Origin: Trissonchulus latispiculum
Lineage: Eukaryota; Nematoda; Enoplea; Enoplida; Ironidae
DNA: 64,000 bases
Assembly: GCA_030248195.1 (NCBI GenBank)
Contig: JASAND010019722.1
Coordinates: forward strand, 40,953 to 104,952
Reading direction: 5' to 3'
The notes under the pieces were generated by a model. It searched no databases. It was given only the letters and a program-made list of their open reading frames with translations, and had not been told where the DNA came from. Position 1 is the stretch's first letter. Every line of letters begins with the position of its first letter. Position numbers and translations under genes: made by a program. Of the stretch, positions 1 through 11,263 are shown one piece after another.

Positions 1-950
1 TTAATACCAAATTTGACCACTTTTGGAAAATTTCATTTTTGACCGAAAATCGCCTAAGTCCCCACCCCACCCCACCACAGCACTCTACAGCCACTTTGAG
101 CATGCAGTTCTATGACAAAAGTTGCTCAGCTCGCTTTGGGCTTTCATTTAATACCAAATTTGACCACTTTTGGAAATTTCATTTTTGACCGAAAATCGCC
201 TAAGTCCCCACCCCACCCCACCACAGCACTCTACAGCCACTTTGAGCATGCAGTTCTATGACAAAAGTTGCTCAGCTCGCTTAGGGCTTTCATTTGGTAC
301 CAAATTTGACCACTTTTGGAAAATTTCATTTTTGACCCCATGACCTCCCACCGACCTGACCCTCCAGATGGCAAAGTGGAACCAGCACAGCAAGATCGGT
401 GGGTCAGACGGCAAAACGGACGCCAGGAATGAGCTGGGCGCACCAGAAAACCCCTATAGACAATGTTTTGAGAGGCTATGTACAGTCCTATATGGTGTTC
501 CCGGAAGTCGGTACCGACCGGACCCTCCAGACGGCAAAGTGGAACCAGCACAGCAAGATGGGTGGGTCAGACGGCAAAACGGACACCGGGAATGAGCTGG
601 GCGCACCAGAAAACCCCTATAGACAAAGTTTGGAGAGGCAAAGTAAAGCCTACTATGGACCTCCAGGAAGCGGTTACCGAACTGACCCCTCAGACGGTCA
701 AGTGGAACCAGCCCAGCAACTTGGACTACTCGGGCAGCAAAACTGATAGCGGGAATCGATTCTCCGTCCCAAAAAACCTTTGTATGCAAAATTTGAGCCA
801 CCCATGTAGCAAAATAAGCGAAAAAATTAAGTTCAAAGTTCGACCCAAAATTCACCAACTTTGGCCGGCCAGTACCGAAAAATTACGCACAGAGACGGAA
901 AATCATATAGCATTTGAACGACCCCGATATGTGTACTGTTTAACCATATA
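1..950. repeat. Partial copy of the tandem-array repeat element
   Basis: The window opens inside a repeat related to the arms at 7619-9267 and 14604-15965. Two units of a ~146-bp repeat (conserved word 'cgcctaagtccccacccc' at 51 and 197) are followed by units of a 163-bp repeat (word 'gtgggtcagacggcaaaac' near 399 and 562). After ~780 the sequence diverges from the other copies but keeps a related 'ggccggcc' segment. Open frames here (to 157 codons) come from the repeat itself, and I see no protein. Confidence 0.8.
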
Positions 951-1605
951 GTCAGTATTACTCCATATATAGCCCAATCTGACTTATTAAGGCGCCTTTG
1001 AAGCATACTTTTTGGCCATTTTAGCGTTTTGGCCGACTTTGGCCCCCAGCCAAAAATTTTTTCCGGCTCTGGGAGGCATAAAAACTAGCTTATTTTCTTA
1101 TTTTTGATTTGTACTACAAGAATATATATGGGTTTCATAGGCAAAAATTTTTCTATCTGTAGTTATTCAAGCTACAAAACCCCCTTATGAGACATCAAAA
1201 GCGAGAAACCGGAAAAAAACATCACTCTCGTAAGCGATTTTTGGCATAACTCTTTAACGGAAAGTGGTACGGGGATGAAACTTGGCGAACATACTAAACT
1301 CGACACGTACAATTTTTTGCGCACATAATCTGCGCAGCCTTGTTTTACACGGTCATTCCACCATTTTCACTCATATTATAGGGGTCGCTACCGCGACCCC
1401 TATGATAATGCAGTTACGTATATAATAAAAAACAGCCAGCATCTAGAGATTTTTTCGTAAAAATAGGTATTCTTAGCTTAAATCCAGGCATTTTTGACGT
1501 CTTGCGTTTCACCATGCCAAATACGCCAAAAATAACATTTTTGGCTCATTTTTGCAAAAAAATGTCCCTACCCCCGGGGAAGCCTCCCCCGGGAAAAATC
1601 CCTAA
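951..1605. repeat. Repeat DNA: stem-loop family body and G/C-tract MITE remnant
   Basis: There is no gene here. About 1145-1410 matches 9268-9520 (shared words 'gagaaaccggaaaaaaacatc', 'ttaacggaaagtg', 'catactaaactcga') and ends in a strong stem-loop. About 1440-1617 matches the inner and right part of the 23303-23632 MITE, including 'ggctcatttttgcaaaaa' and the 'aaaaataccctgg' terminus, so it is a left-truncated copy. Confidence 0.65.
1374..1407. repeat. Stem-loop, 15-bp stem, ATTATAGGGG type
   Basis: The arm 'tattataggggtcgc' pairs with 'gcgacccctatgata' across a 4-nt loop. The same hairpin with a one-base loop change recurs at 9484-9517 after a homologous upstream body. A related hairpin is at 51395-51432. 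Confidence 0.85.
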
Positions 1606-2007
1606 AAATACCCTGGGTTTTTTCCGTTTAGCTTTAACCAGCAAGCAGACGTATTAGACCTAAGTATTTGCATCTCTGGTAATAAGTTTATAACTAAACT
1701 ATATGATAAACGTGACGATTTTCCCTTCAATATCAATAGATTTCCTATGAATGGTAGTAATATCAGCAAAAACATTATTTGTAATACTGTCATATGTCAA
1801 GTCGCCCGATTTGTCAAAATCTGTGATCTACTGGATGACTTTATTGCTGGTCTTGATAAGCTTAAGAATATGTTAGTGCTAAGAGGATACTCCAAAAAAT
1901 TTTGCAAGTACATTCTTAGATGCAGTATTGTTTCTAATACTGATATCAAGGATAAATATGGCTCCACCCCAGACGTTGTACATAAACTATATAAAAGCAT
2001 TTCTTGA
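1606..2007 (+). pseudogene. C-terminal fragment of a retroelement reverse transcriptase
   Basis: One frame is open from 1606 to the stop at 2005-2007. It reads the motif series typical of the end of one group of metazoan reverse transcriptases: 'VLDLSICISGNKFITKLYDK', then 'RDDFPFNI', then 'ICQVARFVKICDLLDDF', then 'LRGYSKKFCKYIL'. There is no catalytic domain. The left edge coincides with the 'aaaaataccctgg' end of a MITE at ~1617, so the ORF was cut by that insertion or the element was truncated earlier. The family is recognised by motif order only; I cannot say which retroelement clade. It lies in or beyond the BLTP1 locus on the opposite strand. Confidence 0.6.
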
Positions 2008-3192
2008 AATTTAGTATGTTTTGTTTTCTTCTTGTTGTTGTATACTGTTATGGTTATTGCTATTGTTATTGTTATTACTTATGCTTTTCTTATTGCAGGT
2101 AACTCGGGCGTATGCCCACTGTAACTTGGCCTTTGGCCACTGTAACTTGGGCTTTGCCCACTGTAACTTTCGGGCTTTACTCGCCCAGCAATTTTTCTAT
2201 TTTTATGCTTTTTAGGGAATTTCCCTGTAACTTAGGGCACATCGCCCAATACAATGCCTCTTTAAATTTACGGTCCATCGTACCTTTTATTCTTAATTCT
2301 CCTCTTGCTTAGGCTATAAAACTGTCAATTCTTAAATCGTACATATTTAGCAAGAGATAATTCTACGAATGTATGATTGGTAGGATTAGACTCATATGAC
2401 TCTGGTTTCTACATATGTAGGAGCTGGCCCAACCAGTACATATTCCCATTTGATATAATTATATCAACCAAAAAGTACTGGATCTCTCTGATGATGAGCA
2501 TATGGGTCCTAATCCCGCCCTGGTCTATTTTTGTAGACCACATTCAAATTTTCACACTTTCAATTGGTCAGGGCCTGAGGGATTAGGGCCGAAAGACTTT
2601 GACCAATTGTTAAGTTTTCATCGTCACTAAAATCCCAGATGTGCATTAGGCACTTAGATTGTATATATCTGTAATGTTTGAGCTGCATCAAAATTCTTTT
2701 AGTTCATAAAATGCTTATAAAATTCACTTTTCACTTGAATTAGTGTTCAACTTTGAAGTTGTTTAAAGGATGTTCATTTTTCATTTTTGAAAAATTTTTT
2801 AAATTGTATGATATTTTACTTAATGGTATTGTTACATCACATCGCATTACATAAGATAGCACTTTCTGTTTTATTTATTTTTCACCAGGAGTATGCACTT
2901 GTTTTGGCAAATGAAATTATGCTCAAGTATGTATACTATTGCATCGGGTGTTTCTGGATTCTATGAGACTCAGCTAAGTTCTTAATTGTTGTATTTTCCC
3001 TATGTTTGTTCCCTCACTATGTATCCCTGTAACTTTGCTAACTTCGTTCTATTCTTTCCTGCATTGGGGTTGGTCTTCGCCAGTTTGGAACAATTTTTCT
3101 GACTACCCGCAAGCCCTAGACACTAGACAGAGTTTCTATAGCTTACAGACGACAGCTTGGACAGGGCCTAGCAGCACATTAGTCCAGCTAAG
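2008..3192. other. Non-coding, AT-rich stretch with a short direct repeat
   Basis: No BLTP1 exon could be found here. At ~2113-2175 the word 'cactgtaactt' repeats three times at ~22-nt spacing, with a diverged fourth at ~2224. This probably belongs to the 3' tail of the retroelement fragment just upstream. A T/G-rich microsatellite-like run lies at ~2030-2095. The remainder looks like ordinary intron or intergenic DNA. Confidence 0.5.
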
Positions 3193-3451
3193 GCCGCACC
3201 CAGGGGGGTCATTGGGTATAGGTTCCCCCTTTTGCGGTGATAAAATGAAGAATTTTTGCTATTTTCATGGCAATAACAGCTATATACAATACGTATGTAT
3301 GTTTTAAAAATTTTCGCGCCTTCGGCGCAATAATTTACTTTTTTGGCAAAATGGAAGAATTGTTCCACTTCTGGAGGGTGGGGGCTGCGCACTCCAACCC
3401 CCTTTTGCATTTTATCTTGGACCTCCCATTTTCAAAATCCTGGGTGCGGGC
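3193..3451. mobile_element. MITE-like element with GCACCCAGG terminal inverted repeats
   Basis: The ends 'gccgcacccagg' and 'cctgggtgcgggc' are inverted repeats of each other. The interior has a C(TTCG)G hairpin, 'gcgccttcggcgc', at 3316-3328. Related copies are near 4895-5145 and 47384-47765. No coding capacity. It lies in the BLTP1 locus, just left of exon 2. Confidence 0.65.
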
Positions 3452-3588
3452 TTGAGTCCAGCATTTCGCTATCGCAAACCAGTAAAAAGTTCTGGCCAAA
3501 AACCACAAAAGTGGGTTTCCCGCGTGATTATTACCTACGAAGTCGATGTAACGTAAACATGACAAGCTACAATGGACATAAAACTAAC

Positions 3589-3714
3589 CTTTAACGACAT
3601 GCATAAACAGGTCATCAGGATTTGACGCTGGCTTCACTGAGTAGGCAGTGGAACACGTTTCAAAGCTAACAATCAGAGAGGAAGGAATATGACTGTTGCC
3701 AAAGATTATCTTTC
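3589..3714 (-). CDS. BLTP1: BLTP1/KIAA1109/Tweek homologue, coding exon 2
   Basis: Read on the minus strand, the acceptor 'ttcgttgtag' is followed by an exon of 126 nt, phase 1 in and phase 1 out. It ends at the donor 'aag|gttagt' (intron from 3588). Joined to exon 1 it reads 'SSGKIIFGN', then 'LIVSFETC', then 'DDLFMHVVKG'. This parallels the vertebrate KIAA1109 segment with the 'STG-hydrophobic-xFGN' and 'QFMHIVKGK' landmarks. This part follows the membrane anchor and belongs to the start of the lipid-channel (chorein-like, repeating beta-groove) region. The exon is far too short to stand alone; the identification rests on its colinearity with exon 1. The next exon was not found between 1 and 3588. 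Confidence 0.9.
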
Positions 3715-6300
3715 CTACAACGAAACAAACAAATTGCAGCAAAAAACTTGTGGGTATTACGTATATGAAAGCAACGGGGATTCTTCTACTGGCGGCCCCC
3801 CACTCACTTATAGTGACTAGGGTGCCCAGTAACGCCAAATTTTAAAAAACTTCCGGCTTTTATGGACAAAACTCGTCTATTTGCTACTCAAACTCAATTT
3901 TTGAGAAACTAAATTTTTGATAGGGATGCACCAGGGCCTAGTCCCGGCCCCGATACCGACCGGGGCCAAACATTAGCAAAATTTTGTGAATTTTTGACAT
4001 TTTTTACCAAAATTTTGAATTTGTTGAAAGTCAAAAAGTGTTACAAATTCTTTGTTTTCCCGCCGACATGAATGAAAACAACGATGGTAACGTTTGTATA
4101 TATTATCAAAAATTATTGCAAAATATAAATTTTCAAGAAAATTTTTGAAAATTGTCGATTTGGACCCCCAATTTCCAGACCCGGCCTCTCTAATTTTTGA
4201 TCACCTTTTAGCTTAGTTATAGCCGTATGTATGTAGAAAACAGACTATTTTTACTGCATTTTTGGCAATTGTAGGCCGCTTTGGATTCCTCCCACTTTTT
4301 TCGCCTAGAAAAGCCCAGGACAAAACAGTGAAAATACGACAACATTTTAAAATATCCCTGCTGGCATGGGTAATATATATACGTATATACACTCGGACGT
4401 AAATGAAGATTGAATTCGAGAAACAGGGTATTTTTTAGGGATTTTTTCCGGGGGGGACTTCCCGGGGGGGGGGAGAAATTTTCGGGGGGGGGGAAAGATT
4501 TTTTGCAAAAATGAGCCAAAAAATGGTATTTTTTGGCCTATATTGCATGGTGAAACACAAAAAGTTCTTAAAAATGCCAGGATAAAGGGCTGTTGCGCGG
4601 CCTTCCTCAGAAAAAAGGAATAAAAAAAGGAATTTTGAAACAGAAAAAAAGGAAAAAAGGAATTTTTCCGATGAAAACTGGCAAAAATAACAAACTTTAA
4701 AGGCTATTTTCTTGATAATACGCTATCACATTTCATATTATTTTTGCTTTAAAAATTTAATTTGATCAGATAGATTCGACGAAGTCGAGCGATTTTTCTT
4801 TTTACATTGACATCTGAAAATGGCTCCTGAAATCTGTACTCCCGCCTGCCAACTTTTATGCATATATTACAAATTACACAGACTCAAAGCCGTACCGAGG
4901 TGAGGGGGGTTCAAGGGGTCTAGACCTCCCCTTTTGGGATGACAAAATGGAAAATGTTTGTTATTTTTATGGCAAAAACAGCTATTTTTAAAAAATTTTC
5001 GCGCCGTCTTCACGATAATTTACTTTTTGCAAGAAATTAATGTCCAATGTACTTTTTTGGGGCAAAAATAAAAAATTTTCAAATTCTGGGGGCTCGTTGC
5101 ACTTACCTCGGACCCCCATTTTCAAAATCCTGGGTGCGTGCCTGCACAGACTTATAGTGGACAGGGACTAGACAGTGGTGGACTTTTTAGATTTTTATGA
5201 TAAGAAACTACCTACCTACAACCATCAAAATTTGCGTTGCATAATAAAACAATACATGTGCTGAACAGAATAAAATCGTTAAAATTTACTATTTCATGCA
5301 CGCTACGTAGAAACTGCTAAAGCTCAGCCGCTTAAATCTACACTTTTCCAGCCAAATAGACCAAAATGCAATACGTAAAGCCAACACAAGTTATTATTAA
5401 ATAAATATATACGTATATATACGTCCAAAAAATATAAAACTAACTTTGAATTTAAAATCCATACGATCTCATCCCGGCGAAGCCGGAAATTTTTGAAAAA
5501 TATGGGCAAAGATGTAATTTTTGCTTAACAATTTTGAAATTTCCTAGACTTTTTGAAGTCAGCCAGAAAAAACAGGAAATAAAAGGAATTTTGGGCGAAA
5601 AAAAGGAAATAAAAGGAAGGTCTCGAAAAAAAAGGAAATAAAAGGAAAAAAGGAACCGCAACAGGCCTGCAGGATTTAAGGTAAAAATAGCCATTTTTAC
5701 GTAAAAATCTCCGGCGAAGCAGGAAAATTTTTGAAAATTTGACCATTTTTGGAAAAAATGTATACGTATATACCTTATTAAGGGGGAAGACCAAAATCCT
5801 GGGGGGGGGGCGATTTCGGTGGGGGGAAGGCATTTTCGAGGGGGCCCCCGCCCCCCCCCATTTAAAAAATACCCTGGAGAAACTGTATCAACTGAATTCT
5901 GAACCAAAAGTGGGGGGAATCCAAAGCGGTCTAAATTCGCCAAAAATGCAGTGTGTGCAGGCAATGTATACATGTGTCAAGTCAAACAAAATCTGAGGTT
6001 GGGAAAACAAAATTCTCAAAAATTTATACACGCCTAAAATACAATTGCTCAAAATGCTTGAAATTAAGTCAATTAAAAACACTGTTTGCCTCCACCTTGA
6101 AGAAAAGAATCAATTAAAACACTTCGTTGGTGGGCTCCATAAATAACCAAGAATTGACAGTCGCTACATATATATATATATTTTGGAAACGTACGCAAGA
6201 TTATAAAGTTATTTTCATGCTGTCAAACAAAATTTACCAGCCCGTTGTGATTTGGATCAGGATTGCCCCCCACCCCAAGACACCTTGCTTACACACCCAC
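3715..6300 (-). other. BLTP1 intron 1, filled with short repeats
   Basis: The intron is bounded by donor 'ggtgggt' at 6300 and acceptor 'ttgtag' at 3715. It holds several G/C-tract MITE fragments: ~4217-4560, ~4895-5145 (GCACCCAGG-type) and ~5460-5880. A d(GCGAAGC)-type hairpin 'ccggcgaagccgg' is at 5474-5486. No exon or RNA gene seen. Confidence 0.75.
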
Positions 6301-6982
6301 CTGAACTGAAATCAGCCTTGATGGTTGGCACCAAGTCTCTCCAGTGCCAGCCGCCGTCGCCACCGTCGCCAGCCGAACCGGATCCGGAAGATGCCGGAGG
6401 ATCCGGCGGGGACTGGATCAGATCACCGCCACCCGCCGAATCGACTCCCGGATTGCCAGGAAACAAATCCGCCAAACCGTACAGTTTGGCCACTTCCTTG
6501 TACCGGTCCAGTCGGTTGTAGATATGCAGTTCCAGCCCATGAATGTGAGCCGTGATGCGAGGCTCAGCGTGGGAAAAGTCCTCACCCAGCCGCCGATAGA
6601 CATAGGGGCGCCAGTAGCGATAGATTAAGCAAGCGTCATAGAACCTCAGGGAATAGTCTTCCGTGATCCAGGCAAAGTCACGAATCATCAGCTTGCCTGA
6701 CAAGACTGACACGGAAACCGAACCCAGTCTAATGCGTACCTCTGGCCCCGTAAATCGATTGGCCACGACGGTAGCAATAAACCCGATCAGTCGACTGTGA
6801 TAGAAGGTCAAATAGGTAATCCATATGATGGCTATCAATATGGACAGCAGTAGCATGGCAAAGTCCACACTCCATTCAATGTCATGAAATAGGCCCGGCT
6901 TGACCGTAGAATTGTAGAGGCCGACTGCGCTGACATCCCCGGGATCCAGGGCCGAGCTGTTGGACGCTGAGAGAATGCTCAT
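6301..6982 (-). CDS. BLTP1: BLTP1/KIAA1109/Tweek homologue, first coding exon (N-terminus)
   Basis: BLTP1 is a very long tube-like protein that conducts phospholipids between the ER and other membranes. Translation starts at the ATG at 6982 in a good context ('gccATGa') and gives 227 codons plus one base. Residues ~38-60 form a single hydrophobic segment, the expected ER anchor. Next come 'ITYLTFYHSRLIGF', 'VSVLSGKLMIRDFAWITEDY', 'YRYWRPYVYRR' and 'LELHIYNRLDRY'. These match the order of the conserved N-terminus of vertebrate KIAA1109 and fly Tweek. The exon ends 'SSG' at the donor 'cag|gtgggt' (phase 1), so the open frame beyond 6301 is intron. A Gly/Ser-rich insert lies near residues 180-205. 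The gene runs off the left edge. Confidence 0.95.
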
Positions 6983-7618
6983 GGCGGAAACGGAGGCAGA
7001 TATAACTACCAGAATTCACATCATTGTTGCATTAAGATCATCTGAAGTTACTTACAAAACGAAATCTGTATATACATACTTCTCCAGAGGACCTCCAAAA
7101 AATTGGAGGCTTCCCCACCCCAAATCTCCGTCACACCTATACCCACCCACCCCTCCAAAAAGCCCAGGTCGAGGTCGGGTTGGGGTAGGGATCTGGCACT
7201 CATGAGAGTCTGACCATAAATGTGGCTGGGCTGAAAATCTGGGGGACGGTGGTTCGGCTCAAGAAGGGTGGGAGGGCATAGGTGTACCTGGGGGTGGGGA
7301 GAATCCCTCCCCCCTAATGAAGAAGTCCCGACCCTACTCTCGACATTTTGGAGGCAAAACCCACCAATGGCCAAATCCCAGACCCCACCCTCCCAAATTT
7401 GCAAGACCTCACCCTCAAAATTTTGGCTAAAACTTTGCAAAAAACTCCAATCTTTCGGAAAAAATTACCTAATCGCTTGTAATACCATATTAATAATTTT
7501 TGGTTTTTAATATCGCAATTTTTTTATTGAACAGAAAAATTTTTTACCCCCTTCCCAACATTAGATTTTTCCGGACCACCCCACCCCATCCCAACTTTTT
7601 CTCAAGGTATATATACAT
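6983..7618. other. Region upstream of BLTP1, no gene seen
   Basis: This holds the presumed BLTP1 5' leader and promoter side, then C-rich low-complexity DNA (7085-7440) and another C-rich stretch at ~7545-7600. Long open frames here are proline-rich products of the C tracts. The divergent PS synthase gene begins somewhere to the right, but none of its N-terminal exon sequence was recognised here. Confidence 0.5.
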
Positions 7619-7830
7619 GTACAAGTAACAAAAATGCTCCGCACAAAAGGGGATAATATGTGTGTTGGGCCTATGTCTGTCGTTTAATCCGGTTGAGAAA
7701 GAAAGTATGTAAATCCGACACAGCAAGTTTGGGTGGGTGGTTCTATGGCGAAAGTTGTTCAGTTCGATGCGGGCCTTCATTTGACTCGAAATTTGACCAC
7801 TTTTGAAAATTTTAATTTTTGACCCAAAAT

Positions 7831-8420
7831 CGCCTAAGTCCCCACCCCACCCCACCACAGGCCTCTACAGCCACTGTAGGTACGCACTTCTATGACAAAA
7901 GTTGGTCAGTTCGATGCGGGCTTTCATTTGGTACCAAATTTGACCACTTTTGAAAATTTTAATTTTTGACCCAAAATCGCCTAAGTCCCCACCCCACCCC
8001 ACCACAGCCCTCTACAGCCACTTTAGGTACGCACTTCTATGACAAAAGTTGCTCAGTTCGATGCGTGCTTTCATTTGGTACCAAATTTGACCACTTTTGA
8101 AAATTTTAATTTTTGACCCAAAATCGCCTAAGTCCCCACCCCACCCCACCACAGCCCTCTACAGCCACTTTAGGTACGCACTTCTATGACAAAAGTTGCT
8201 CAGTTCGATGCGGGCTTTCATTTGGTACCAAAATTTGACCACTTTTGAAAAATTTTAGTTTTGACCCAAAATCGCCTAAGTCCCCACCCCACCCCACCAC
8301 AGCACTCTACAGCCACTTTGAGCATGCAATTCTATGACAAAAGTTGTTCAGCTCACTTAGCGCTTTCATTTGGTACCAAATTTGACCACTTTTGAAAAAT
8401 CTTATTTTTGACCACTTGAC
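7831..8420. repeat. 147-bp tandem array, four units
   Basis: Successive units start at 7831, 7978, 8125 and 8273. Each contains 'ccccaccccaccacag', 'cttctatgacaaaagtt' (variant 'attctatgacaaaagtt' in the last unit) and 'tttggtacc'. The last unit carries 'gagcatgcaattc' in place of 'taggtacgcacttc', like the copies at 1-300. Confidence 0.85.
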
Positions 8421-8472
8421 CCCCTACCCGATTTACCCTTCAAACGGCAAAGTGGAGCCAGTCCAGCAAAAT

Positions 8473-8830
8473 GGGTGGGTCGGACGGCAAAACGGACACC
8501 GGAAATGAGCTGGGCGCACCAGAAAACCCCTATGGACAAAGTTTTGAGAGGCTATGCACAGTCCTATATGGTGTTCTTGGAAGTCGGTACCGACTTGACC
8601 CTCCCGACAGCAAAGTGGAACCAGCCCAGCAAAATGGGTGGGTCGGACGGCAAAACGGACTCCGGAAATGAGCTGGGCGCACCAGAAAACCCCTATGGAC
8701 AAAGTTTTGAGAGGCTATGCACAGTCCTATATGGTGTTCTTGGAAGTCGGTACCGACTTGACCCTCCCGACAGCAAAGTGGAACCAGCCCAGCAATATGG
8801 GTGGGTCCGACGGCAAAACTGCTTACGGGA
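8473..8830. repeat. 163-bp tandem array, about 2.2 units
   Basis: Units start at 8473, 8636 and 8799. Each has 'gctgggcgcaccagaaaac', 'gtcctatatggtgttct' and 'ggtaccgacttgaccctcc'. Because 163 is not a multiple of three, the array opens several overlapping frames that are not genes. Confidence 0.85.
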
Positions 8831-9267
8831 ATCAATTCGCCGAGCCAGAAAACCTTTGTATGAAAGAATTGAGCTTTCTAAGTTGAATACACAGCGAGAA
8901 ATTTCGATTTTTCATTTTTCGAATTTTCACCATTTTTGACCGGCCACTGTGGTCGCATGGGAAGTGATAGAGAAACGAGACTTAGCTATTTAGTTAGTTC
9001 AATATATGTAGTTTCTGAATATAAAAAGAAATCGGCTCCAGCTCTTGACGTTCGAGCTGCGCAGCGACCACAAAAATGGCCACTGTTAGCTCTGAGCCGA
9101 CTTTGCGGCGCCGCTGCGGCGCTGTGGCGCACCTGCGGCGCAAAAAAAGTAGCGATTCTTAAATGGCGCATGGGGTACTACCAGACCCTATACCCCTTTA
9201 GGTCCGGCCTCCGCTGCAGATTACGTGAAAGAGGCGGAAAGTCAGGACAATACGACCATTAAATAGG

Positions 9268-9520
9268 AGAAACCGGAAAAAAAACATCGCCGCCATAACC
9301 GGTCCGGGGCACAACTTTTTAACGGAAAGTGATACGGGGCTGAAACTTCGCACACATACTAAACTCGATGTGCTCTTCAATTTGCGCATGAAATCTGCGC
9401 AGGATTTTGCGCAGCCTCTGCGCAGGATTTTGCGCAGCCTCTGCGCAGCTTATTTTACGGTGTCTCCAGGGACTTTTGACACATATTATAGGGGTCGCTG
9501 CCGCGACCCCTATGATATCT
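9268..9520. repeat. Stem-loop repeat family, second copy
   Basis: This is homologous to ~1190-1410. It has a local duplication of 'ctgcgcaggattttgcgcag' (9397-9440) and ends in a hairpin at 9484-9517, where 'tattataggggtcgc' pairs with 'gcgacccctatgata'. The tetranucleotide 'ctag' follows within ten bases. The terminal-hairpin layout recalls Helitron 3' ends, but no replication protein is present. Confidence 0.6.
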
Positions 9521-10770
9521 AGCCATGGGGGAACTCACATTTTCGGATTTTGGCTGGAACTTTTTTATTATAAGGGCTAGCCGAGAACTATACATATATA
9601 TATAGGTGCAGGTGCAACAGAGATTTGGGGTGGGGGGGCTCCCCCCGTACATTTTTGGGGGCCCTCTGGAGACCCCCCAACCCCCCCCCCCCAAACGTTT
9701 TCTATTCTTATGCCAAAAATCGCATTTTCAGCCGTTTCCAATGCCAATGAACATTCAACTATGAAGCATTTTTGAAATTAGACATTGTTTCTAAACCCAA
9801 AAACTTGATTGCCAACATGTTTACAAGTACAAAATAAGGTCAATATAGAGTCAGAAAGTCCATAATACCGTTAAAAACGTTTATATATGTCTCGCAATGA
9901 AAAACACTTTAAGACATAAATTTCGACATTTTTGAAAAATGTTGCATAATTTACCCTAAAAATACTCAATTTTTGGCATTTTTCGCGACTTCGGCGCCCC
10001 ACCCCCCAGTTGAGAAAATGGCTGGGGAGGGAGGCTACCCCGTCCTACACCTACGACTTTATGCATCATCGTACTTGACGAACTTTCTTTTAAGCCTATT
10101 TGCACTTATCTAGGTTGTACCGTTAGACCGGTATATATAATTGAAAATGTAGCGGGGAGAAAACCCCAATGGAGGGAAATAAACCGACCCCTTACAGGTC
10201 TTAAAAATTATCGTAGTGCAATTCTGACACTTCCTGTGTAAAATTCAGTCCTTTCTAGTTAACATAGGTAAACGAACAAACCCGATCTAATGTAATTTAT
10301 CTAATGTAATCAATGTATACATATATAATTTGATAACAACTTATTAGAAGTCTAGAGTGTAGAGAATGGTTTTTTAAGTAGAATTGGCTGTTAAAATCCG
10401 CACTTGGTTCTGTATATATATAGTCAGACCCGGGATAAAAAACGGTTTTTGACTTAAGCCTCTAACTTTCGCAAATGTTGACCAATGTGGAAGCGGTTTT
10501 GCATGTAAGTGCACGGCAGTGCCCTCTATCGATTCAGATATTTAAATCTTTCCTAGCACCACAGGTTCTCAGATTAATAAAAAATCGTTGAACAAATGGT
10601 AAAATGGTAAAGAAAAAATGGCTTGTGGTATAAAAAATCACCCAAAAATATTGGCGCTGGAGTAGATTTGATGCTTCCAGGCAAAAGAGCGCATAAAATT
10701 TAGTATATTTGGCCAAAAAACCAAAGTTATAATGAATTGGTAACAATTTTCATCGATTTGAAAAGTTCAA
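9521..10770. other. Non-coding spacer, no gene seen
   Basis: A G-tract MITE fragment lies at ~9600-9700. The rest is AT-rich DNA without recognisable coding exons on either strand. It was searched for the missing N-terminal exon of the PS synthase gene without success. Confidence 0.5.
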
Positions 10771-10774
10771 AAAT

Positions 10775-11263
10775 TGTGCTTGTGCCTGGGCCTCCTCGTG
10801 TGGGAAATCCTGACCGTCGCCAAAGCTAAAGCGGATAGGCTTTGGTGGCACGACAGTGTCTGGAGGATTTCCCCGGCGCACCTGGGGACTGTCTGTCTGC
10901 TCCGTTCTATGTAGATAGAATGAGCTAATCGGGGCACTAGAGTCCAGCCCAGCTCGATAAATTTGGGCCGCCCCGACAGGGCGAGAGGTGCGATCCGGCA
11001 CCATGCACTGTGGGAGATGGGACAGGTGGTTCCTCGGTTCCGTGGTTTCCCCCGTTTTCATCTTCCCTGAGTCCCTACCTCCTCATGGTGGCGTGTGAGG
11101 AGTATGTGTAGCTGTGGATCCGATCCCGACTTCCCTCCCCAGGGCCAATCCCAAGGTGTGGACCCCGTGCTGAAGGGATGAATGGCGGTGAGATGCCGTT
11201 CTAAACGGGTGTCAGTTCTGTTGCGTTTAGCACTGTGCGGGGCAACGGTGCGTAACGTTTGAG
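10775..11263 (+). mobile_element. Probable 5' untranslated region of the LINE
   Basis: Base composition shifts abruptly to GC-rich, gene-like sequence at about 10775 and continues into the ORF starting at 11264. No splice signals or competing ORF explain it. The exact 5' boundary and any target-site duplication could not be fixed. Confidence 0.55.

Larger units (their letters stand above)
7619..9267. repeat. Left arm of large inverted repeat, with two tandem arrays
   Basis: The arm begins 'acaagtaacaaaaa' and ends 'aatacgaccattaaata'. The same sequence in reverse orientation occupies 14604-15965. Inside are ~147-bp units (word 'cgcctaagtcccc' at 7831, 7978, 8125 and 8273) and 163-bp units (word 'gggtgggtc' at 8473, 8636 and 8799). 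A single-copy end (8880-9267) has GC-rich 'gcggcgc' motifs. A 108-codon open frame (8936-9262) also survives in the other arm with a few substitutions. It matches no family I know. Confidence 0.85.

Noticed and set aside
368..951. Overlapping open frames up to 157 codons, and similar ones at 8433-8939 and 15095-15448
   Set aside because: They arise from the 163-bp tandem unit read in several frames; the period is not a multiple of three.
2377..2586. 69-codon frame with an acceptable start near the BLTP1 locus
   Set aside because: It is on the strand opposite BLTP1, with no domain, splice partner or repeat match.
5452..5973. Long minus-strand frames rich in Phe, Pro and Leu (also 7048-7440, 16500-16929, 23226-23678)
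   Set aside because: These are C/G-tract MITEs and poly-T stretches read through; composition follows the tracts and they are not conserved between copies.
8936..9262. 108-codon open frame also intact at 14609-14935
   Set aside because: It is carried by both inverted repeat arms and has no recognisable motif. Survival in two young copies is expected without selection.
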